Of a DNA stretch of 64,000 nt, positions 29,511 to 39,371 are shown piece after piece; position 1 is the first letter of the stretch; each line of letters begins with the position of its first letter. The stretch covers positions 1,054,001-1,118,000 of the forward strand of contig JAHDVF020001564.1 of assembly GCA_022606425.2 (NCBI GenBank), in the 5' to 3' direction. Below the pieces are notes generated by a model, which ran no database searches, was not told the origin of the DNA, and saw nothing but the letters and a program-made list of their open reading frames with translations. The stretch comes from Lepidostoma basale. Taxonomy: Eukaryota; Arthropoda; Insecta; Trichoptera; Lepidostomatidae. A program made the position numbers and the translations under genes.

Positions 29511-32500
29511 TTTGTGGTGTCTCAGTGCTGGCTCCCTGCACATCGGCCGGGGTATAATAGCTCATCAGGTTGTAGTCCATACCGCTCTCTCCCCTCCATT
29601 GATCCTGGTGCGGAGAAGTTAGTCTCTTCCTTGAGGTGCTCTGTTGGAAAATAAGAATAAAAAAATATTAATAAGCACATTCATTTACAATAAATAACAT
29701 AATCTAAATTATTTTTTAGGTAATTCTCACAGAATGTGTTCTATTTTCCCAAGCGAGACGCTCTCGTTCGGCTTCCAAAGCTTTTCTATCTTCCTCTCGC
29801 TTTCTTTTCTCGTCTATGTTTTTTCTGCAATTATTCAAATCACTCTAGATTATAAACAATGAAATATAATATACAGAATTATAACACTGCAACAATTTAA
29901 ACATTTTTTTATTAGAAACTAGCTATTACCTAGCCACATTTGTTATGGCTCAGACTGGTTTTATTGTAAAAAAAACTGAGTTTTAAGATTAGGAAACAAA
30001 CGAACATTTATATTTTTATTTATATCGATTTATAAAAAAATACAATCCTAATAATGTAATAATTATTTTTAAATTAATTAGATACATCGATATACAATAT
30101 TACATCTGGATCGTTATTAGGTAATAAATAATATAGGAGATGTTATAATAACAGATGAAAAAGGGCGCATTTAGTCCATTAAACAATTAGTAAAATTTTA
30201 TAATAGGCAATCCATTATTTAGACTTTATTTCCGTTTTGGAATTTGAAGAGTTTCTCCATCAGCTTTTCTGGACATGTTTACCTCTTTGCCTGCTGCTGC
30301 TGACTTTGGTAATCAGAATCGCTTGTGTGTGTTTATTGATTATTTCTTCGTTTTATCTTGATCATGTTTGGCACTCATTCATCCGAATAATTAGAGATGA
30401 ACATGTCAAGTATTGATAGGAGAGGTAAGTAGAAAATGAAGTAGCATACCTGTACTTGAGTAAGCAGTGTGCCAAAGAGTGAATAGGGTCAGAAGGCTGA
30501 TAGAGAACTACTTGACTGAGCGCCCTCGTGAGTAACTCCCCAAGAACTGACTTCAAGTATTCGCAGTCACCGAGTCGCAACATGGCTGTTGAAAAATAAA
30601 TATTTTTACAAATTTATTTTAGCAGTTTCTACATTTTTTGTATACAACAAGTTTAGAACCCAATTATTCTATCGACATTCAGACCAAAGACAGATTAACT
30701 TTTTTTACACTGTCATCGCCATGGATCGAACCTGGGACCTTCAGTGTGCGGTAGTCATAGCCGTTGCCACTTTGTCATGAAAGCCATCAAAATTGATAAG
30801 GTTTATTGTAAGTTGTATTAAAAACCAATCGCTGTTGTTAAAAGAAAATTAATTAGAAATATCTAAATATCTTCAATAGAAGTAAAGGTATTGAAGGGTG
30901 TTATCACACATTTAATTCTAATTAAGTGGCGATGAGGTTCGCAACCCATCACACCGCGTCTCCCGCGGGGCGAAAAGAGAAGGATGGAGTGCCGCATCGG
31001 TTAAAGTGTGACAGTCCATTCTTTCTGCCTACCCTTTCGGGGAGACGGCGTGATGGTTAGTTAGTTAGTTAATTCTAATTAGATAAAAAAAACGTTCATA
31101 CGTTTAAAACCAGTCATTTTAGGGCTGTAGACTTCAACAAAGTTTCCGAATTCGTCCCGGATATAAGCGCTGGATTCCTCGTCCTCTTTGTAGATCTTCC
31201 GCCCAAGGTTGTCCATGAAATATCGCCCAAATTCGTCAAAATCAAAGTCAATATCCTCTGGAAGCACCTTAAAAAGGTATCAAGTCATGTTTGTAGAAAC
31301 CCTTATATGTAACATAAAACTTAAATGGATACAGAAATTGAGAGGAATATTATACCCACGCATCCTCCCTCTCGTACACTTTATTTCCTTCCTCGTCAAA
31401 GTAGTATCTTCCTTCATCATCCACGTAATATGTTTTCTTTTTACTCACTGTAAAAAAACACATAAAATGAATGATGGTTTAAAAGTTGAATGAAAGTAGA
31501 GTAATAAAGGCCAAAGATAATACAATATGACCAAATCAAATAAAACAAATTCAAGATGTCATTCAAAGTAGCCAACTCAATATGTTTGCATGGCATTTGT
31601 ATGTATGTGGTAGTCTTTACTCTCTAGATCTTTGGAATAACACGAGTTAAGATCACAATAAGATACAAACTCGAGCAGCAAGAGATTACCAGGAAGGCCA
31701 CCGAAGAGGTGGAGGGATGGCTGGACATCATCATCCCAGGATAGCTCACTGTCATAAACAGGTCATACGACCTAAACTAAGAAGAAGATCACAATAACAT
31801 CCTGACGGAACACTGATGCTTCCAGAGTTACCCGTACAGAATAGGAAAGATACCTAACGGCTACCATGAAATGGAAGACATGGCCAAAGCATACCATTTT
31901 TAAATATAAGAAATGAGAAAATATAAGGAGGGCCGCATGGATGATGAGCAGATGATTTTCAGCCTGATTTATTTATTTATTTATACATAATACACAAATG
32001 AGACATAACAAACGAAAAACATTTAGGCGACTCAATTGGACACAAAACGGTGTTACAAAGATAAGATAAAACTACATGAAACTAAAAAATCATACATATC
32101 TATATGTCGACATCAGTGAGGAAATACTCTTTCCATAATTTGTAATATTTTTTTAATGAACACTGCCTCACTGACACTGAAAATGTCCGAATTGCTCTTC
32201 CTACTGGCATCACCAAAGGCAGGTTGGTTCTGCGTGACGGAGCAAAGAACAATTGATGTCGGCGCTGTCGCAGGTGATTATCAGGAACAAAAATACTTAT
32301 TTGCTCCAAAACATAAGGGTTCTCAATAGAGCCCCGAATCAGTTTGAAAAAATGCGTTGACAATAATCCTTCCCTCCTCAGTTCGAGGGAGTTATACCCC
32401 TCGTATATATATATACTGATGAGATGGTGTCAGCCATGCTGGAGAACAGGGATATGTGGGAGACTATCAACAACACGATTGGCATCATAATGATGGAAAA

Positions 32501-34498
32501 GAAGGCCGAGGAAAGAAAAAAAAGAAAAGAGTAATAACACAAAAGAGACAAGGCAGCAATGAAGAAATGCTGAAAGGTGGAACTGCTGCAGAAAAGAAGC
32601 ACCAGAAAGAGGTTTTTAGTAGGTTGGTATGCCCACGGCAAGCATTCATCTGTGAGGATTTCATCATCAAAAACAAAAAGAAATATCTTTGGAATAAGAG
32701 CATGATGGTTAGTTAGTTGCTTGTATATAAAATAAAATCGTAGTATTTTGGTTCGACAAACTTACTAGCTACTTCAAATTCATCCAAGATAGCTTTTTTA
32801 ATGACTTCTCTCTCCAGTTCTATTCTCCTGATTTGAACCTTGTGCTCCGCCATAGACTTGTCGAATTCCACTTTAATATTCTGAATATGGCGAAGTTTCT
32901 TCTCATCGCTCATTTGCGGATCAGTCATTGTCTTTTGGCTAAAAATAAAATCTTTTATTTTAAGACGAATAAACCTTCTCTAAAGCATCAAACATGATGG
33001 AAAAATAACGACTTGACGAAAAGAAACGGCTAAAACGTGACCTGGCCATGCCAAGCGAATATGAACTCTAAAAATTCTACTCAGAGTCGGAATATTAAGG
33101 TCTATAATCGCTTCCACTATGAAAATGATCAATCAATTTATTTATATATAAAGTTAATTAGAGCTCGATTCGTAACAAAATAAAGCATATAACCACCACC
33201 AGGGTACATTTAATCAATTTTGAAAAATTCATATCAATCTGTTACGGATTTAGCGAGTAAATGGGACACACAATAACATACTTTGGCTTTTATTTATAAA
33301 AATAAAAAAGAAGATAAAAAGATTATAGATTATGTTAGTAGAATAAAAAACCAAAAGTTTGCACGGTAGTATCTTTAACTAAGCTGTAAAATGATTCTAA
33401 AGAGTCACTCACATTTCATTTTGAAAGAATTCTTCCGTGTCTTCCATGTTTTCAACTTCCTGGCGCAATTCTTCATTAAGCTCTCTGAGAGAATTTTCTA
33501 GATCTAAGAGTGTTCGTATTTGAAGATCTAGGTAGCTTTTCCTACTCCGCAGAGTAGCTATTTCTGCAGAAAGTTTGGCTTTTAACTCTAGGAATCTCAT
33601 TTCAACAATGTCCGCTCTCTTTTTTCTTAGTTTTTCTTCCAATTCTTCAATTTGTTTATCGATATGTTGACACATGCTGGACATATCGGCGGTGGTAGTT
33701 TTTATAATTTCAGTTATCTGTAAAAAATCAAACAAACATTTTTAAATTTGACATGACATGAAATAATAATTATATTCTCGCCAAATTACTTGTAAATCAA
33801 CAAATGAATCTTATACTGACATAACCATCGGCAATTTTTTTTATTTGTACTTCTGCTTCTGCATGCTGCTTTGTAACCCATTCCATATTTGCTGCAATTT
33901 CCTCTAGCAATGCATCAGTTAATTCTGTTTCGGCTATTTCTGCTAATACATTCCTTTTTTCATTCAACGCCTCAATATACGAATTAAATGCATTATTTGC
34001 TATCTCCAACTCTTGCTGTAATACGTCATCCTCTGGGTCCAAAATCGTTTGGACCAATTGCAATAAATCATTGTTTATTTTATTTTCTTCATGTATAAAT
34101 AGATCAAGGTCTTCAAAAATATTTTCCGTGGGAATTTCATTCTCTGTAACTTTATTTTCATATTCCTTGAGCAGTCCTATTATTGAAACCCATTGGTCCT
34201 CATAATCCAAGAGAATCCTGCTCAGTTTAGCATAGTTTAAAGATTCAAATTTAAAGTGATCGAAATATTTCGTTGGATCCTCGGGATAATAATTACCAGT
34301 GAATTTTAAAACTGGTGTTTCGATAGCTGCAATTCTTTTCTTTAGCAAAGCTAAATGCTCATTTTTTTCTTTGTCTTTTAGGTTTTCTTCGATATCAAAT
34401 TCACTTTCACATTCAGTAATTTGGTTTTCATTTTCATTTTCACTCCCATTTTCTTTCTCGTTATTATTTTCGGGATTTTCTAATGTTAATTTTGACAT
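29503..34498 (-). CDS. Coiled-coil protein with Dpy-30-like motif, 8 exons
   Basis: Not recognised by name. Exons in coding order: 33821-34498, 33413-33717, 32766-32938, 31356-31447, 31111-31267, 30450-30585, 29731-29824, 29503-29640. Frame is kept at all seven joints, giving 590 residues. Start MSKLTLENPE follows stops in the leader. Residues about 1-380 are acidic, low-complexity then helical and heptad-rich; about 380-465 are Asp/Tyr-rich with repeated EFGRYFMDNLGRKIY / DEGRYYFDEEGNKVY phrases; about 465-515 (LGDCEYLKSVLGELLTRALS, then QPSDPIHSLAHCLLKY) resembles the Dpy-30 dimerisation motif; a basic helix and a short tail follow. Dpy-30-like ends are common in axonemal and chromatin-complex adaptors, so a sperm-flagellar role is possible but inferred. 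Exon 1 uses a non-consensus donor (GTCAGT) chosen for frame. The stop codon lies at the edge of a LINE tail. Confidence 0.82.
29825..30449. other. Intron, AT-rich, no clear feature
   Basis: Intron of the coiled-coil gene between exons 6 and 7. AT-rich with short inverted stretches; no repeat family recognised. Confidence 0.4.
30450..30585 (-). CDS. Exon with Dpy-30-like motif
   Basis: Encodes LGELLTRALSQVVLYQPSDP and IHSLAHCLLKY: hydrophobic helix, R/QP-x-DP turn, second helix ending LLKY, the pattern of the Dpy-30 domain. Acceptor CAACAG and donor GTATGC are clear. Confidence 0.7.
30690..30780 (-). mobile_element. tRNA-derived SINE, 5' half, antisense
   Basis: Complement of a B box (GGATCGAACCTGGGACC on the plus strand) and the CACTGTCATCGCCATG word shared with 43504-43695. 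Diverged and lacking its 3' part. Confidence 0.6.
30925..31068 (+). mobile_element. SINE sharing the LINE tail, copy 3 (clean insertion)
   Basis: 144 bp bracketed by a perfect 13 bp duplication TTAATTCTAATTA (30912-30924, 31069-31081). Begins AGTGGCGATGAGGTTCGC, ends with hairpin CCCTTTCGGGG and GATGG(TTAG)n. The duplication shows it moved by target-primed reverse transcription. It lies just downstream of an exon on the other strand. Confidence 0.85.
31600..32765. mobile_element. Intron filled with LINE fragments
   Basis: 31620-31790 sense GAA-tailed fragment (GRPPKRWRDGWTSSSQ-like text); 31968-32400 antisense CR1/Jockey-like tail plus ORF end ([18 protein letters not shown] on the minus strand); 32400-32725 a sense stretch (MLENRDMWETINNTIGIIMM) ending GATGGTTAGTTAG, origin not recognised. 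Confidence 0.55.
32939..33412. other. Intron, no clear feature
   Basis: AT-rich intron between exons 2 and 3 of the coiled-coil gene; nothing supported was found. Confidence 0.4.
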
Positions 34499-34853
34499 TG
34501 CGAGATTTATTTACAACTCTGAAATATAGTTCACAATAGATTGTTCAATATTTCAAATATTTGTTTTTGAGATATTCGAAATATAAAATTGTTAATAACA
34601 GTGATCCTCAGGTGTGTTGAACAAGAACTTAATCAATTTAAGTAATTAAAATAAAATGTATATTGGTTGAAGAGTCGTGAATGGGCCACTTTATCTATCA
34701 TGTATCGATTCTTATCGCATCTGGGTAGCTCTGCTAGCAGGTACAGCCCTACGAACTTAACTCTCCACGTCTGCTCGTTTGAAACGCCGTTTTTTGACGT
34801 TTCTGAAATCAGTCAAAATATTTCGTAGTGTTTCGTAAACTCAATTTATAAAA
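34499..34853. promoter_or_regulatory. Bidirectional promoter region
   Basis: About 355 bp separates the start codons of two divergent genes. A TCAGT initiator-like word (34809-34813) lies 41 bp before the SEC13 ATG. No TATA box convinces. The region must hold both start sites unless non-coding leader exons exist elsewhere. Confidence 0.6.
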
Positions 34854-36857
34854 ATGGTATTTGTACTAAATACAATTGACACCGGCCATGAAGACATGAT
34901 ACACGATGCCGAACTGGATTATTACGGTTTAAGGCTAGCCACATGTTCTTCTGACAACTCAGTTAAAGTTTACGACATTAAGAGTGGAACTCAAACTTTA
35001 GCCGCAGATTTAAAAGGGCATTTTGGTCCAGTCTGGCAGGTGGCATGGGCTCATCCGAAATATGGAAACTTATTGGCGTCATGTTCTTACGATCGGAAAG
35101 TTATTATTTGGAAGGAAGCCGGCGAGTGGACCAAGTCTTACGAATACAGTAATCACGAGTCGTCTGTGAACTCGGTCGCCTGGGCGCCGGCTGAGTACGG
35201 ACTCATCCTGGCGTGCGGGAGCTCGGACGGGTCCATTTCCATCCTGTCCTACAACCAGGAGAGCATGAGCTGGGAGGCGCGCATGATCCCTGGGGCGCAT
35301 GTGGTGGGCTGCAACACGGTCAGCTGGTGCCCCGCCATTTCCGTCGACCCCAACTCCGACCCCTTGGCCAGCAAGAGCGCCATCAAGCGCCTGGTGTCAG
35401 GTGGCTGTGATAACCTCGTTAAGGTAAATCTAATATATGTGTGGCCAGACCCATGGGTCATTCACTTGATAGATTGATTTCTAAGGGTTGATAGATTGAT
35501 TTCTTACGGCAATAAAAAAGCCAACAAAACAAATGACAATGAAAGATTATATACAATACGAAGAATAATTTTCTTCATCTCCGTGTAGATTCCTTTTTTC
35601 ATTTTGTTCTGATATTTTTATTTAAACAAATTGATTTATACCCGAAAAATGTATTTTTTTTAGAATATGTATGTACATATTAAACATTTAAATATGAATT
35701 TTAGACAACATTTTGAATGTATACAAATACTTGTAGACATATATTGGATTTTATTTACCCATTGCGGGTTATCAATTCAAAGATTAATTGTATCTCAATA
35801 GAGACGAAGATGCAAACTGGAAACTGAATATGGTGATCGAGGTGTTTACAGGACTTATGACCTGTCATTGATTGGGTTAAGCGCACGCTTTATGTAATAC
35901 AACATTTCCCATTCCACCTTTCTTATGACCACCATGTCTGACAAATCTAATCTTCATAGATGGCGCTGGTCTGTAGATTGAAACTGACATGTGGATTGTG
36001 CTGTTGGATATTAACATATGGGGATGTGGGATGTGGGATGGGGAATGTTGTATTACATAAAGCGTGCGCTTAACCCAACCAATGACAGGTCATAAGTCCT
36101 GTAAACACCTCGATCACCATATTCAGTTTCCAGTTTGCATCTTCGTCTATTGAGATGCAATTAATCCATGAATTTTAGATAAACTTAAGGCATTAACACT
36201 GTGGAATCCCATAATGACGAATATTTAATGAATTAAAGCACCGTTTTTTTCCACTAATTTCCACTATTAAATATGATTTTATTTTATTTTCTGTATTCCC
36301 GCATCCATAGTTTATTTCAATAGGACCCTTCAAAAACGATCGATAGAGGTTTTACTGTATAATTATTATTTATACAAGTCTGCTGTTTGTTGGCTACTGC
36401 AACCGATCCATCATCGTGGTTGTATAGTCGACGAAGATGTTGTGTGTTTGTAACGTGATGGCAATTGTTGAATTATTTTTAGATCTGGATAGAGAAGGGC
36501 GACCAGTGGACCGAAGAGACACGATTAGAGATCCACACAGACTGGATCCGCGATGTTGCGTGGGCACCTTCAATCGGCCTCCCGCGTTCCGTCATCGCCT
36601 CCTGCTCGCAGGACAAGCGCGTGGTCATCTGGACCAGCGACGACAACCTCTCCTGGCAGTCCACCATCCTCCACACGTTCGACGACGTGGTGTGGAGCGT
36701 CAGCTGGTCCCTGACGGGGAATATCCTCGCCGTGTCGGGCGGCGACAACAAAGTCAGCCTCTGGAGGGAGAGTAACGAGGGTCAGTGGGCGTGCATTAGC
36801 GAGGTCGCACGGGGGATAGGCCATCCGGGGAACGCGGATGACGGAGGCCTCAACTAA
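34854..36857 (+). CDS. SEC13: SEC13 (COPII coat / nuclear pore WD40 protein), 2 exons
   Basis: Complete gene: exons 34854-35423 and 36483-36857, phase-0 joint, 314 residues (family about 320). Sec13 pairs with Sec31 in the COPII outer cage and with Nup145C/Nup96 in the nuclear pore Y complex; it is a six-blade WD40 propeller completed by a blade from its partner. Seen: the typical start with [20 protein letters not shown], then [70 protein letters not shown], and in exon 2 [25 protein letters not shown] and [20 protein letters not shown]. Start ATG is the first in the open frame. Exon GC content rises sharply after codon 90. The single intron holds a foldback element. Confidence 0.97.
35424..36482. 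other. SEC13 intron with foldback element
   Basis: 35690-36175 is a foldback related to 26266-27127 (arms ending at TGTATCTCAATAGAGACGAA and TTCGTCTATTGAGATGCAAT), with the shared centre ATCTTCATAGATGGCGCTGG. 36175-36290 is a fragment of the 2583-2815 foldback family. The rest is AT-rich. Confidence 0.75.
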
Positions 36858-38020
36858 TTACATTTGTTCGTTATGATATGCAAAAATTTAACTATGCCGA
36901 CTTAATGTAAGAATATACAAAATATTTTATCACTATTGCATTTTATAAAATTATAAATCATCATAAAGTATTTATATAGTTCTAAAAACATTACTAGTTA
37001 TGAATATTATAAAGTATCTGCATTTCTGTGAAGCGTCGTAGGGTGTAAAAATGAAGTCGGCATATGTTACCATTCGGAGTTCTCTAATTGAGGGCTGATC
37101 ATTACAAAGGTGCCGAGTATCAAAGAGTTTTTGATCCCAATTGGTGTTAAACATTAAAGCCAATAAGTTTGCAAAGTGATTGAATAATATATTGTAGTTC
37201 AATTTTCACCCTAAATATGCCACCCGTGCAACTTGATACATGTTATAATAAAGAGCACTTGGCACCTTTTTAAAATCCAGCCTTCAATTATTTGATATGG
37301 GGTCCATTTTGTGTTGCACATTCTAAATTGTATTGAATTAAAACTAATAAACGGAATTGAAAGATTGAAGGGATTGTGCCAGCAATTGTGTGGTGATATT
37401 TTGTTAAATACGATTATAAAAAGGTTGAAATCTTGGTTTGTTGTATTTTAAATTTAGAATGTGCCAATCAAAATTAGCTCCTATTTAAATTAAGCAGTAC
37501 TTCAGTGCTTAACTACTCAGCGTTATTTGTCTGGTATGTGCATTTCAAAAAATCAAAACAAAATAATAATTGCAAATTTAGTACCTTTAGGTGAGTTTTT
37601 TTTTATCAATTTTCACACAGTATATTATTTTTTTTTAACATAAAATTAAAAAAAGTTTAATTATCAATTTTTACAATGGCAACATTAGCAAGTATTTTTT
37701 AAATTTCTTTCTCTATTGTATTCCATTGTCAAAAATGAGGCCATAGAAAGCACTCTATTAAATTATTGATTTTTATGTTTTTGCTTACTTTGTCAAATAA
37801 GTAATGTTGTATATGATGATAAAATCCTCCTTAAATTACATTTATAATGATCATATTATCATTTTGTTGACATGTTTCAGATATTAACACATTTTTTTCC
37901 CATAACTAACAGTGTGCAGGGATCACAGATCAGATCAGAAATGCAAGAACAATGGTCTAACAAGATTTTGATTATGCACATAAAATTCTTAAATGCAATT
38001 ATTTTTAATAGTCAAACTTG
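36858..38020. other. SEC13 3' flank, AT-rich
   Basis: Beyond the likely 3' UTR only AT-rich sequence is seen, with a repeated pair around TAAATTTAGAATGTGCCA (37447-37464) and TTGCACATTCTAAATTGTAT (37314-37333) in opposite orientation, perhaps an old small inverted-repeat element. Confidence 0.35.
37247..37252 (+). promoter_or_regulatory. Possible SEC13 polyadenylation signal
   Basis: AATAAA about 390 bp after the stop; another follows near 37349. Choice uncertain. Confidence 0.4.
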
Positions 38021-38027
38021 TTTATTT

Positions 38028-38897
38028 ATTACGAGGAAGATGGGACCGACTGAATTTGCTCGTTATATCAGAGAATATGTATTTTTAAATGCTTACAAAC
38101 ATACCCATCACATGAAGACATGGAGTGGTCAAATAACGCAAAAATACACAATTAGAGAGAAATTGCTTGTGAATAAATGTAAGTACAGTAAAACCTCGAT
38201 ATAACAGATAAATTTGGGGTGAAGGGGTGTCCGTTAAAGCCGAAAGTCCGTTATATAAAAAAAGGTTTAAAATAAATCAAAAAACTTTATTTTGAAAATA
38301 TGTCCTCTATTTAGATATAAATAAACAATACAAAACACAAGCAAAATTCTATTTATTGTCTTCGGACACTCGTTGTGAAGTGTCGTTGCTGCTTGATATC
38401 GACACGCTTGCTTTTGGTAATCCTGCTTTGAAAAAGGAATCAAGTTTTGTTTGCACTTTTGAAGTTTGCTGTTTTTTGTTTAACCAACGAAAATGCGTAT
38501 AATATAGTTGAACTTCGTTATCTGACGAATAGTCAATAAATGTTATTAGATAGTCGAGATGTGATCTTACCACAGATAACTTAATTTTTATCAGTGTTGC
38601 TTCTTCTTCTTTGCTATCTTCACTTCCATCCTCGGCACTATGTCTCAAATTCTAGTGCTAGACGTATGACGTGATTATCATGGCCGCTGAAAATTATTTA
38701 CATGCGGCGACACTTGAATTTAAGCATGTATAATATTAACAGGACGTTTTTAATTTTTTACATTTGAGCGGATTTTTTGTCCGTTAAATAGAGGTCCGTT
38801 ATATCGAGGTTTAACTGTATGGAGAAAATCATAAACTAAAATGTCAACAAATGTTTCTTCGTTACATCTGAGATCGTAATAACCGAGTTCGACTATC
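38028..38897 (+). repeat. Dispersed repeat interrupted by a Tigger-like element
   Basis: 38028-38183 and 38820-38897 match 2090-2505 (TTACGAGGAAGATGGGACC ... AACCGAGTTCGACT). The interruption is exactly the TA-flanked element at 38186-38817. Confidence 0.7.
38186..38817 (-). mobile_element. pogo/Tigger-like element, 632 bp, internally deleted
   Basis: Inverted ends CAGTAAAACCTCGATATAAC and CAGTTAAACCTCGATATAAC at TA sites (38184-38185, 38818-38819). Minus-strand open stretch 38349-38648 (QLYYTHFRWLNKKQQTSKVQ, TKLDSFFKAGL) resembles the C-terminal end of Tigger-type transposases; the DDE core is missing. Confidence 0.8.
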
Positions 38898-39257
38898 TGA
38901 AGTAGTTTTGTTGTATGTATAACATCTTGTAAGTAGTATAATTTCACGTTCGTTTGATTAGAATTATATAATTTTATCGTTCTGTTATACAAATTGTAAT
39001 TTAATTTGTTAATGGGTCTGAGTTGATGTATTTTGTTTATGGCCAGATATGTAATGCAGGCACAAAATACCTTATACAATTATAAGTCAAGTCATGAGGC
39101 ATTTGCCTATAGCACACGGCACCTTTTGGCGCTAGTGAACATACATGTATTACCTCCGTGACACGCAATTGTGTTGCGGTCAAAATGTGAAATTTCCTCG
39201 TGTAAATACACAATTCTTACCGTTAAAATAAAACTAGAATTTAAGGTTATGATTTCT

Positions 39258-39263
39258 TTTATT
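39258..39263 (-). promoter_or_regulatory. Likely POLE polyadenylation signal
   Basis: AATAAA on the minus strand about 110 bases after the POLE stop codon. Confidence 0.55.
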
Positions 39264-39371
39264 GACTTACAAGTGTGCCTAAAGGACATTGTCTATTTTA
39301 TAAAAATAAATAAATTACAAAACAGTCTACACTTTAAATATTTACACATCTATTTCACACGATTCTTATGT

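Noticed and set aside
32400..32725. Short coding-like stretch MLENRDMWETINNTIGIIMM as part of the coiled-coil gene
   Set aside because: Opposite strand to the gene, in its intron, and ending in a TTAG tail; treated as retroelement debris.
36437..36775. 112-codon plus-strand frame rich in Arg and Pro
   Set aside because: Out-of-frame reading of SEC13 exon 2.
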